From Tubiluchus corallicola (taxonomy: Eukaryota; Priapulida; Priapulimorpha; Priapulimorphida; Tubiluchidae), in NCBI GenBank assembly GCA_030141605.1, contig JAQGDQ010000193.1, positions 248,001 to 312,000 of the forward strand: a stretch of 64,000 nucleotides of DNA, in the 5' to 3' direction. Both the position numbers and the translations under genes were made by a program. The number at the start of each line of letters is the position of its first letter. The first letter of the stretch is position 1. Of the stretch, positions 39,101 through 50,688 are shown in pieces. The notes under the pieces were generated by a model. That model saw only the letters and a program-made list of their open reading frames with translations. It had not been told where the DNA came from and searched no databases.

Positions 39101-42100
39101 GAGCAGTTATGTCTTAATTTTTTTCTTTGTACTGTAACTAACTTTTAATTTTTCTCTTTGTACTGTAGCTAACTTTTAATTTTCTCTTTGTACTGTAGCT
39201 AACTTTTAATTTTTCTGTTTGTACTGTAGCTAACTTTTAATGTTTTTCTTTGTACTGTAGCTAACTTTTAATTTTTATCTTTGTGCTGTAGCTAACTTTT
39301 AATTTTTCTCTTTGTACTGTAACTAACTTTTAATGTTTTTCTTTGTACTGTAGCTAACTTTTAATTTTTATCTTTGTACTGTAGCTAACTTTTAATTTTT
39401 ATCTTTGTACTGTGGCTAACTTTTAATGTTTTCTTTGTGCTCTAGCTAACTTTTAATTTTTGTGTTCTACTGTACGTTTAGTAATTTTTTGTGCACATGA
39501 TGATAATTTTGGTGTCACAGCAAGTTTGACTAAATGGACTTTTTGTATGAAATCGTTTCTTCTAACGTTTGCCAGTGTGTTTTATGTTAGAAGTTCGCCT
39601 AAGTCCTAAGTCGTTCTAAACATAGTTTTTCGTTTTAAATATAAAGCTGTGATAGCATTGGCAAACTATCCTTTGCAAATTATTTCTGCATGAGTTCTCT
39701 GAGCGTATAACATTTTCCAAGTAGACCAAAATAGAGCTGTCCCTTTCAAAACTGTTAAGGATTATATTTTTTCTTATATTTTAATTGACAATGATCAATT
39801 TTTAGACGGAAAAATTTAAAAAGCCAGAAATTCAGTCGGAAATTCCCAGAAGGCAGAGAAAAGCACACCTGTCCATGCATAATGTAAGTTATTAATCAAT
39901 TATTTAATAACACACAGTTTCAGCGATTGATGATGATTCTGAAAACGTCAAAGGTTACAAAGGTTAAGTGTGCCAGACAACGCATTTGTGTACACTTGGC
40001 AACGAGTCACAGTCCATGCTATTGTAGTAGTAACTGTTTTAACTAGTTTATTTTTCCTTGTTCCTGAGCAATATCCTGCTAGTAAATCACTCTATGCTCA
40101 GACTAATGCATAATTAAGTAAAGTCCAAGTAAAACAATTGAAGTCACTGAACTGATGTGGCAGATGGCTTTGCTTTACACACTTGTCATGTGATGGTTGT
40201 AGCTAAGATACGTTGCTGTGGTACACTTAACCTTTGACCTACAGCAACTGCTCGTGTGTGTAACTAAACTAAGGCTTGTCGAGGTTATGCTGTAAACGTT
40301 GAGGCAGATTGAGGTTGAACTTTATTTTGGGACACCAGAACTTAGTCTAATGACAACCTCAGCTTACAGTTAAGCTGCAGAAAAGCTTGTCACCTGTTGA
40401 AATGTGTAAATAAACAGGCAGATGCATACTTAGAAAGAGAAAGAGAGAAGAACTATGTAACTACTTTTTTGTAGTATTATCGTTTAATCTGCAAATTAAG
40501 AGAAGCATACAAAAAGTTTGAGCAAAATAAGTCGAAACAAAATATGATGTAGCAAAAAATGCTCAAATGCAAAATACATAGCTAATTAAATAGTAAAAAT
40601 ATAACCCAAAGTAAACCTATAGCACATTTCTGACGTGTGAATGCAAATTTAGAAATTCAAAAAAGGAGTGGTGTCATTTTCTTAATTATTTGCATCATAG
40701 TAGCATATAGCTGGCTCAAAGATGAAATACATGTAGCACTAAGGCAAGAAAAAATACAAATATTTGGCAAACACAATAACAAAAATTAGCACGTCAATTC
40801 ACACATTGAGCTTTGCAACGCTCGTGCCTTTTACTTGCCTTATACTAGTGCCACTTGGTGTTTGAAATCAGGAAAAATCCTCACAAACTCGATAGAGATA
40901 TGGAGAACGCCATGAGTTTCCCTACATGGTTTTGCATTCTTCTGCATTTCAGACTATTTGGTGGCTGCTTAAAGCTATTTTTCAAACAGTTTTACTAGTT
41001 TAAAGCTTCCTATATTTATCAATTTGAAAGTTTATCTGAAAGTTGTAAATACATAATTGCATACTAATTTATGTAATCCACAGTCCATAAATTCCATAAT
41101 TTGCCATGAGTATTTTATAGTTTGAAGTTATAGCTTTTTATCTTACATTTTCGTAGACGAAATTGAAGTCTGCTACTCCTACAAAGAATGCTTCCAGTCA
41201 CCTCTCTCCAGCTGAAGTAATGCACAACCGATTTGCTCAACTTCAGAAAGCTGCGGAAGAAGCCAGAGCTGCAAGTGTTGAAAAAGCCAAGAACATTAGT
41301 AAAGCTGCTAGCAATACAGTACGCTATTCCTTGATTTACTTAATTGTTGACAATTTGGCTAATGCCGCATTTTGACAAGCGTGATGATTCCAGACAGTTT
41401 TGCAAATATTTTACCTGTGACAAAAAATACTTTTTGTAGGTGTTTGGCAGTACCGTGAATGGAGCCAGTGCTGGCCGGAAACGTACGGCACACGTGGCTT
41501 TCTCTTCCGCGACAAATGTGACTAATAAACCTGGATTTGTCAGACCTAAAGACCGTATTGTTGCTCAGACGCATGCAAAAGGTGCAGAACGGAAATCTCA
41601 TTTGCCAACTGTTGTAAGTAAAATTTCTTTCCTTACTTTTGTTATTGGATCAGATTCGTTACTTGCTGATTTTTTCTTTGCCCTTGAATTTTATAACCTG
41701 TTCTTTCTCCATAAATGGTTGCAAGTGTGCCTTTATGTATCCGTCTGTAATTGGATTACTTCCCAATGGGGTTATTGGTAGTTTCAACCAATCTGTCATT
41801 TTCAATTTTAATTGATTTGTTGAACAATTGATTTGATTGAACGAGGGGAACATTTTAGAAGGGGAATTTTAATGTTTTAGGGTAAAGGCTTTAAAGGTAT
41901 TATAAAGAAACTTTGTATCAACGTTTTTACCCTTGGAACAGTAAAATTCTCAATGCTTCTTCAATTATATCAATTGTATTCACCTAAATGAGTAATTATA
42001 TCACAGCTGGATGACCAGGGTCTGCAGTGTTACTACTCTACTAGAAGTTTCTCTGCTTCAGTTTAATTGTTTTCCGGTGTTTCCTTTAAGAAACGCGTCT

Positions 42101-45100
42101 GCTGTCGTTTCTTCTTTAACACGGCTTAGAGCCAAAGACCGGAAAAGCACTGAGACTTATAATGGTAACATATTAAACTTAAAAATTCTAGGCAACACTG
42201 AAACGGCCTACAATACCGAGTGAATATGGCAATCGCGTCCCGTCAAATGTGCGGCAACGGTACCTCAACATATTCATTGATGAGTTCTTGAAGGTTTTTG
42301 ATGAAGAAACGGCTTTTACTCAGGTAGGTAAAAAGCCTTTTCTGTAAAACATATAAGGTGACTGGCAAAGAAAACTAACAAATTGCGACTTGTGAATGAA
42401 GTGTGTTGAAGAAACGCCCTCGTTTATGTTTGTGCGCCACAGAACCTTGATCTATTAACCTGTAGTACTTTGATTTATCAACTGTTTGCTCATATTTACA
42501 AGGGAATTCAAAATCTGCAAATTTAATTGAAGCTCAAAAGCTGGCTGTAACATTCTTTATTGTGTTAAAGCAAAACTCGACCTAATCTGAAACTGTAGGT
42601 CAAAACAATCTACTCTTTAAAGTATTGAAAGGGAACACACTATTTTTTAAAAAACAACTTACGTAAAAGAATTATTACCACATAAACACAATTTAGCGTT
42701 CGCGCCAATAGGTCTTCGCTTGTTACATGCATTTCGCCATTCGCTAGTTAGGCAGGGCACTAGTGCCTGCGTTTCGGAAACGCAGTGCACAAAAACAGGT
42801 GCTGTACCTCTCAGTTCAGATGTGTTAGTTTCTGACCAACTACACCCTTGCGATAGCTCATGCGTGAGCGTAGCGGTAATTTTAAAATTGGAATTTTTAT
42901 CTTAACGCAAATACGTGCAACACGCTCGTAGAATATTTTTGCCTTTGAAAGTTGTTAGTTTCTGATGTCATCAAAAGTTGGGCTCGTCCGCCATTAATTA
43001 AGTTTTTAATCTATGATTTAATTGTCAGAAATGTTTTTGCAGTATTAAATATGTTAAAATGTATACTTTTATCGGACTTGAAAATGGGACAGTATATGAA
43101 AAATCATCCTGTCGTCCTTAAAGGTGTCAGTGTACTCACAGTTCAGGTTTTGTGTAGTGCTTGTAAAACTTTGAAATTTGAATCCCAGTGTTAAATATTT
43201 ATATGCAGGGTTTTGCCACAAGGCACAAGACAACCCTTCACTTACTTAAAAATTGAGATTTTGTGCCACTTACATGGCTGTCTCACTGCACACAGAGCTT
43301 GGTTTAATAGTGATGCTGTATATAACTTGAAAATTTAAACTCTGGCGATGACTGTTAGATGCAGCCATTTTGATGATGTAATTTGAAAAAAGTTTAGATA
43401 GTATTGCATAAAGTTTGAAAAAATAATCAGAACATTCTTAGGTGCACTCTTCACTAACTAAGAAAATTTTTATAAATTACTGTATCTTGTCGCTAAGATT
43501 AAAAAGTTTTTTGGTGAGACAGAGTTTCTCACTTGGAAAGTGCGTCATTGATATTTCACCAATTGACATGAACATTTAAATTACTAAAAAATTTTCTTTT
43601 CTAGTTACATAAATCTTTTAAGCAGGCAAGTAAAATAAGTAATGCTAAGTAATATAGCTTTGTATGAAAAGTTCTGCCTTTTCTTCCTTTTTAACATATC
43701 TATATCTTACCGGAAACTTCACCACTTTAAGTCAGAATAAAATGAAATTGTGAATACATGTTCAGAAAAAAACTTCTTTACTAATAATTAATTTGCTAGT
43801 CATAACAGATCTGACAGTATGTGATCTTTTCTTCGTGAAGTGGGAGACGATTTTCTGATAAAATAATTGACATCCACAGATGATCTAAATTTTTATTATA
43901 CGGGTTTCTCAGAGTAGCAGTTAACTTATACAAAGAAAGAATGATTTTACATTCTTTCTGCTATATCAAGCAGGTTGGACATTTTGAGATTGTTGTCAAT
44001 GTGTCCTCTATCTGTATGGCCTTTTATGAAGTCAGAATGTAATAAGTCATAAGTCATAAGTCATTTATTTCACCATACACATTTACAATGATTACATATA
44101 CAATATTTAGTGAAAGGGCCTACAATGGATATAATACAAATAAGAAATACTACGCAGAAAAGCCTCAAACACTGTTCACTTATGCACGAAGGTAAATGTG
44201 TTGTGGGCAATCAATAAGCAGGGCTTGTTAGATTGTCCCACACAGTGATAGAAAAAAAATATGGAGCTAATCTGAAAATTTAAAGTGAATCGTGATTAAA
44301 AAAAAACATTAGTGCTTAAAATGGAATGACGTAATGAATGAAGCTCATATATGGGATGATATGAAAGATAGAAAGACTATTATTTTTTAATAGTATGTAA
44401 ATTTAAAATAACTTGATTAAGCTAACTCCACTGTTTGGCAACTACTGTGAGGATGGATACTGATAGAAATTTTTATTACTCACTGATACTTACTTAAAAT
44501 TTGATTTTTTAGCATTTTTTTAAATCTAGTAATAGATCTGCTATCTTTTGCGGATTGACAAATCTCATTCCAGACTTTTGGTCCTTGATATATTATAAAA
44601 TGTTTAGCTATGTTGGTTCTACAGAAAGGCACAATGTATTGATTAAATCTTGTATTATGATTCTTAGATGTCAATTTGACAGGAATTGCAAAAAACTTAG
44701 GAAATAGTCTATTATTGCATTTATACACGAATACTGCAATATTAAATTTAATTAAATCATCTAAATGCATAATTCTACATTCACGGTAGTGAAGTAAAGG
44801 TACTTCACTACGTTTCTGTAGGCCATACATTAACCTTAAAAATTTTCGTTGCAACGTTTTTAAGCATTTCAGTTTACATGGATATGTGGGGCCCCAAATA
44901 ATGCTGCAGTAATTGAGATAAGGTAAAACCAGACTATTATACAGGATTAGTAAGTGTTCTTTCGAAAGACTGTGTTTCATGTGAGTAATGATGCCTATAT
45001 TTTTAGCAATTTTAAGTCTGATATAAGAGATATGTGATTGCCAGTCTAAGTGTTCATGTATGACAATACCTAAGAATTTAATCTGTTCTACTTGTTGAAT

Positions 45101-48100
45101 ATAACTATTTTCAATTTGTAATGTCAAATTTGGCATTCTCTTGTTTCTTGATCTAAAAACTACAAATTTAGTTTTGGAAGCATTTAGTTATAATGTAATA
45201 ATAGAAACTGGTCAACAGGGTTTAGAAGAAGAGAAGGTGGTATACGAACGAAGTTCCACGAAGAATGTATATCTGAACGTTGCGGTCAATACACTAAAGC
45301 GAGTTCGAAATGAAATCACTGATCCCCAGAGTTCACTGCGGACGAAAACATCAAAAACCGCGGTGGATTCACCAACGAAGCCACCAGCTAAGAAGATCAA
45401 ACATTCGGAAATGCTTAATGGAAAACTAGCAACAACGACGACTTACACGTTAAATCGATCTCGGCGGCCAACATTACCTGATAAATTTACTGGTAAAATA
45501 GCATTTTGTTTGTTTTATTAAATATTGTGTAAATATCAATAATATAAGTTATATATATAGTACACTAGTAATATATATCATAATATGAATATCAGTAAAT
45601 ATCTAATTTTTTCTATACATATGATTTAGTATAAAATGCAGAATGTAAAAGAACCGTTATCTAAAAAAATATCATCTGATAGTTTTTCCATTTCCTTTTT
45701 ATCATGAACGTGTTACTGATATCTGGGTTCATTTTTGGCATTAAGATTTTTCACACCTTGTTTTCTTTCATTTTGGCTAGAAACTTAATAATTGCAAATA
45801 TTTATTCATTCATGAATTCATATACTTGAAATTAATGCCTCTTTATTAATGTTTATTGCAGAAAGTTATGAAGTTTTTTTTATTTTCAGAGTGTGAATTA
45901 TATCATAGACTGCAGCCCTACATTCTTTCACAGTCACAGTTGGCAGAAAATGGCTATCCGTTGCAATCGCCCGACAAAACAGGTTGTGCCATCACCTTGA
46001 AGGAAGAAACGAAAAAGCATGCAAGTAACGATGGTAAAAACATTTCCAAAATTTACATAAAATCGCCATCACAGAATTTGCTTAGAATGATACCCACTAG
46101 ATGGCAGACGTCTGCCAAGACTTAAGGAGCATAATTTACTAAACTATACAGCTGCTTAGGTTACGACATTCACCAATTATTCTGAAGTCATCTGATTTAT
46201 ATCTTGCACCTTGCTTTTTCCAATATTTGTGATGCACTCTGTTGTGGCATCATATAGAATTTTCCATTCAAGCTTATTATTAATCAACAAAAATCGAATA
46301 TTTCCCAATTCTTAATGGATCACTGCCAAAATTGAAACATATCTAGCTAAAGTACTCCCAGTTGTAATACAAGAAGTGTTAATACTTTATTACAACAAAT
46401 AGCAGAAACGACTTATTGACTTCCAGTTCTTTTCTGGAAAAAATGTACTGTAGTGCTTATAAGAAACAGTATCATACATTAGCTTGAGACATATATATGT
46501 CTTGAAGTAATTATAAAAATGTTTTTTTGCCTATTGGAAAGAAGAAAATGTTACTAGGCTATGTAAACATAGGTTATTGTTAAATTACAGAAACAGAAAG
46601 GTTATGTTGCCGTTGCGGGAAAACTTACAGGATGACATCTAAAGGGAAGTACATTACTCATGAGGAATGCATTTACCATTGGGGAAAGCCTAGAAAAAGC
46701 AAGTGTAAGTGTGATATTGTTTTGCTGTATGTTGAACCTTTTGTATTATTTCTGCATGTCAATCATATTGATGAATTTCTTTTTTAGATGGCAAAATTTT
46801 GTATTTATTTCTGTAATCAACATCTTTTTTATGTTCAGTTCTGTATTTTACAAACCGATGTTCACTATTAGCATAAGGCTTACTAATGTTGATGGTTATG
46901 GTAAAATTAGTACCTTTTTCACTATTAAAGACAGTCCTTCAAAAAGAGGAACTGAACTGGCAGAGGCAACGGCTACGTTCTGGTGTATGCAAATTCTTCC
47001 TTTTCGTGAGAATGAAACAAGGCAGTATTGATATTGTGAGAGCCGCTTATTTCAGAGATCCAACATTCATTTTATCTAGTTACCAGCCAGGCCAGTTGCT
47101 GCTTAGCTTTATAGGCAAGCACATGTCGCTGCCAGATAGCTACTCCTACTCCTTTGCCGAAATTTTGGCTTCGTCATATTTTCCTGCATGATAAATAACT
47201 TACGAATATTCATATCTGTACATATACTATATCATACAGGCAAGGCGTCTGTATTGCTGACTGCACTAATTACTATTGTCTCAGATATATATTCGAAAAT
47301 TGTCTTGAAAAACTATTTAGAGACATGTGCATGTGTATTTCTAGTGGGCGGTGCTTGGGTCACTCGGTACGATTGCTGTCAGGGGGAGTCTAACCTGGAT
47401 GGATGCTGTGTAGCTAAGGTAGAATTTTTATTTAGGCTTGTAATGAAATTGTAAATTGAAAACTGTACCAAGGTGTACACAGTTGGAACTTATTACGAAA
47501 CACATTATTTACTTGGAATGTTAGTTGATGTGGTTTTGTTCCATGTAATATTTAGTAGACATATCCAAGATTTAGTTTTGCTTAATTTTGTAAATTCAAG
47601 ACTAAGCGCATCTAGAATTAGTTAGGTGCAAGTAAAAGCTGCAGTTTAAAATTTAAACTGTTCCATAGTTTGTGTTAAAATTGAAGCTTGAGTGCAGTAA
47701 ATTAACTACCACTGATTGTTTTTGTAGCTCCATGTGCATGATACGAAAAATCTGTCTGGCTTCGTTCACACTATGCCACGAACTCCTCCTACTGATGGTA
47801 ACTGTGGCGTCTATGCACTGGACTGCGAAATGGTAAAAGTCTATTTTAAAATTTCGTACAGGGCAGTTTTTAGTATGTCTGATTCACTTTTTCCACTTGT
47901 AATAGCAGCATACTTAGAGTAAATGTTTGTATTGGTGGGTAATTGGAGCTTCGTATTTAATACGTTAGTGGACAGTTTTTGTCTTGTTTGTCTCAGGGAT
48001 ACACGACTGAAGGGTTTGAGCTAACTCGAGTCACCGTCGTTTCGCCCTCGCTTGAACCGGTGTTTGAGACTCTTGTAAAGCCGGACCATCCTATAATCGA

Positions 48101-50688
48101 TTACAACACCAGGTAAGATAACTCATTGAATAAGCTGTCTCCTATTATCCTTACTAACTAACAGCTGAACCAGTAAGGATAATTGAAAGATGTCACTTGT
48201 AGTGTAAGGTGTGGTTAACTGAAGTACATACTTGTTGTGTATGTTAAGTATGCTTGCATCAATAGAAAAACAATTACCGTACTCTTAGCACTTGAGATGT
48301 TTTATTGGAAGAATATTATAATAGACTGTGCATAAACTTAAGAAAGATTCTATTTTTGTGAAAAGTGAATGCATTTCACATTTGTCTTTTCCAATTCAGT
48401 GCAAACACCCAATTTTTTCAAGTTCAGACTAATGAAGCTATTCGGCTCAATATACATCTTGAACGTATGCATCTAGTAACACCTTGAATGTGCTGAGCAG
48501 TTACCATTGTATCTCTGTCCCAAATGAACTGCTATTCGACCCAATTACTACATTCTGAAATGGCTTGCAATTTTTTCTTACAATGTATGTTATGCAGTGC
48601 ATATAATTAACATATATAGATAAAGCATGCTTTAATTTTATAGAGCTTTCAACCTATATTGGCTGAATAGGGTATGCTGTTTATATACCTGGTACTTTTC
48701 TATATTAATGATATACTAAATATAATAGACTTTTGAACCTAATTTATCTTTCATATTATGTGAGGGTACTAAACAGATGAACATTGCAACTTGCTGATTT
48801 TTTCAGATTCAGTGGTATTACTGAAAACGATATGGCTGGGGTAACGATGACGCTTCGTGATGTTCAGGCCATTCTTCTCAACCGCTTTAACTCACAGACA
48901 ATTCTCATCGGACACAGCCTAGAAAGTGACCTGTTAGCTTTGAAGATCATTCATCAGACTGTGGTCGACACGTCCATTGTCTTTCCACACAGACTAGGTC
49001 CACCATATAAGAGAGCACTTAGAAACCTAATGGCCGAGTGTGTGAAGAAGATCATACAACAAAATGGTGAGCGTACGGTTTTTGAAGTAGCTAAATCATG
49101 CACAGAAAACTACTACGAAAAGTTTGAAAAAATCTCAAAAATAGCTATTGCAGTTTATAGCAAGCACTGCACCCTTTACTGTGAAGATTATTGATTGTTT
49201 CACATGAATGAGGGATTATGGGATTTCCTTTTCTTCTTCAGTTGTTCCTATCCTCTTTCAAGTTTTTAGCAATGCTAGGCAGACTTGTCTTGAATGATCT
49301 ATGACTGTTTATATGTTTTTTTGAGTGAGCATTGAATAGAGAATAGGTCTTTAGTATGACAACACTGTGCTGCCATATAATCATCTAAACACACAGTATT
49401 ACTTCATTTGCATTAGCAAAGGCCTGTATATGGTGTCAGTTAAGATTTTTTGCTTATCAAAATATAGTGTCAGGCGTAATTAGAATTCAAACTAAACAAT
49501 CCAACATCTAGTGACAAGCAGAAGCTTGCATAAGTAGCTTCTGTGGCTAACTGATATTGACTGCCTGTGAGACTGGATCTTGCAGCCAGAATTGTGGCAC
49601 AAATGTGTATGGCTCTACAGGGCTGCTGGATACACTTAGTTTTAAGGCACTTTTTCAATTTTGTATCCTGAAATATGGTGAAACATTGTACTTTAGTATG
49701 CAATACAGCATTTCTACGGTATGCAAAGAAGTAGCCTGATTATGGTGTTTCAAATTTTCATTCACCTTACTAACAGCTTGTCTTAAACTACATAGTGTAA
49801 TATTATAATGTTATCTCAAATTAGAGGCAACTTTTTTAAAATATGTTTTCAGACTTCTGGGCCCCCTTTTTTTTAAAGTCGAAATTTTTTTTAAGTTAAG
49901 TGAATTATTCAGCAGTGAAAAATATTAAAATATCATACTCATTAAAAAAATTATATTTGAAAATCTTTTAAGCACCCCTCAAGCTTGGGCCCAATGCATG
50001 CTAGGCTATATCCAGTCCTGATGCCATCCCATCGCAATGGTGCCTCATGTCTGCTTTTAAATGTCTCTGCTCAGGACTGCATTAACTACTATCAATCATT
50101 ATTAAAATCAAATTCGTTTCATTGTGAATCGCACAGCCAATGATGACTCATGGCTGCTGCCCTATCAAGTTACAAGCTTATGTGGACAAGCACTGATCAT
50201 ACATAATAAACCACACGTGTTGCAGTAAATCTGGCGTGCGTTTTTTTGTTGTTATTTAAATTTGTTGTTATTTAAATACACCAGGTATTTCACAAAACTG
50301 TCACTAAGTTAACAATGTCGTTATTACATTCACTTAACTATTAATAACGACGTCATTAAGTTAGTGACAGCTTTGTGAAAGTGGCCCCAGATTTACTGCA
50401 ACAAGTATTTTTTTCTTATTCACTTAGTACAATTCCGTATGAAAGCATTAAACACTGATCACATAGTGTTTGTCCACTTTGTGAGGGCTGGTCGAAGCAC
50501 TGAATAAAAAATTTGACATTGTCCAGATAAATGAGAACTAGGCTAAAAGAGATTTTATTACTTTGGTTGTTTCTATTATAGTGAATGGACATGATAGTCA
50601 AGAGGATGCTAATGCTTGCATGGAACTGATGATTTGGAAACTCAAGGAAGATGCAAAGTTAGGTACTGCTCTGCCATTGTTTTCGTAA
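33151..50688 (+). CDS. REXO1: RNA exonuclease 1 homologue (Elongin A-binding protein 1)
   Basis: DEDDh-family 3'-5' exonuclease related to yeast Rex1; the vertebrate protein binds Elongin A in the nucleus. Exons: 33151-33262, 34278-34428, 35497-38851, 39806-39883, 41157-41318, 41440-41613, 42192-42323, 45219-45492, 45890-46033, 46591-46704, 47345-47418, 47728-47832, 47997-48112, 48807-49066, 50582-50688. They total 5358 nt (1785 residues plus stop) with every junction in phase. The N-terminus has a CCCH-type zinc motif ([18 protein letters not shown]) as in human REXO1. The end of exon 3 is ambiguous between two in-phase donors (GTAGTA and GTAAGC, 3 nt apart); I chose GTAAGC. Gene order: head-to-head with TUT, about 2.2 kb before the small heat-shock gene. 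Confidence 0.93.
35497..38851 (+). CDS. REXO1: REXO1 exon 3: large disordered exon with Lys/His/Ser repeat region
   Basis: A 3355-nt exon encodes residues 88-1206. From about residue 545 to 990 (genomic 36850-38200) it is built from degenerate units around [15 protein letters not shown] and [13 protein letters not shown]. One stretch of about 120 nt (with [15 protein letters not shown]) is repeated several times with few changes between 37730 and 38110. Flanking parts are acidic, including [10 protein letters not shown] near the end. Lys/Ser/His-rich arrays of this sort resemble those in nuclear-speckle proteins. Human REXO1 has a long disordered linker here, but I do not recall a repeat of this composition. 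Confidence 0.9.
39117..39476 (+). repeat. Minisatellite of about 31-32 bp, 11 copies, in REXO1 intron 3
   Basis: The unit is GCTAACTTTTAATTTTTCTC followed by TTTGTACTGTA. It is repeated 11 times with small changes, mostly at the T-rich part and at TGTAGC versus TGTAAC or TGTGGC. On the sense strand each unit reads as a branch-point-like CTAAC, a pyrimidine-rich stretch and TGTAG. The array starts 265 bases after the donor of the giant exon 3. Confidence 0.93.
42573..43700. repeat. Interspersed repeat family A, fullest copy
   Basis: This copy of about 1.13 kb in REXO1 intron 7 overlaps two partial copies. Its left half matches 8140-8755 in TUT intron 23, and its right half (from about 43250) matches 62563-63000 in NUP205 intron 7. 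Shared right-half blocks include AAATTTAAACTC, GCAGCCATTTT, AAAAATAATCAG and TTTCTAGTTACATAA. I find no coding frame, terminal inverted repeat or poly-A tail, so its class is unknown. Confidence 0.75.
44038..45187 (-). mobile_element. 5'-truncated non-LTR retrotransposon (LINE), antisense in REXO1 intron 7
   Basis: Minus-strand frame 44480-45187 encodes about 234 residues of the C-terminal part of a reverse transcriptase [49 protein letters not shown] and [10 protein letters not shown] are typical thumb and tail motifs. The frame is open up to its stop. The 3' end, near 44038-44062, is a short tandem tail (ATGACTT repeated about three times). The 5' end breaks off at about 45187, only about 30 bases before the REXO1 exon 8 acceptor. 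The open frame suggests a fairly recent insertion. Confidence 0.88.
46591..50688 (+). CDS. REXO1: REXO1 exons 10-15: zinc-binding region and DEDDh exonuclease domain
   Basis: Exons 10-11 (46591-46704, 47345-47418) hold [20 protein letters not shown] and a Cys-rich run ending DGCCVAK, the family's zinc-binding segment. Exon 12 (47728-47832) ends GVYALDCEM, the first exonuclease motif with catalytic Asp and Glu. Exon 13 (47997-48112) has FELTRVTVV and [13 protein letters not shown]. Exon 14 (48807-49066) has [18 protein letters not shown] (second Asp) and the conserved [19 protein letters not shown]. The final exon 15 (50582-50688) carries [19 protein letters not shown] with the last His and Asp. 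All DEDDh residues are present, so the enzyme should be active. Confidence 0.95.
50217..50403. mobile_element. Small MITE with two nested inverted repeats
   Basis: Outer arms are perfect: GTTGCAGTAAATCTGG at 50219-50234 and its reverse complement at 50387-50402. Inner arms of about 39 bases, 50288-50326 (begins TTTCACAAAACTGTCACTAA) and 50342-50380, pair with few mismatches. The whole 187 bases would fold into one long hairpin. It lies in the last REXO1 intron, about 180 bases before exon 15. Confidence 0.75.

Noticed and set aside
44480-45136. A 218-codon minus-strand frame as a possible host gene
   Set aside because: It is the C-terminal part of a LINE reverse transcriptase ORF with a short tandem tail at its 3' end, so it was annotated as a mobile element.
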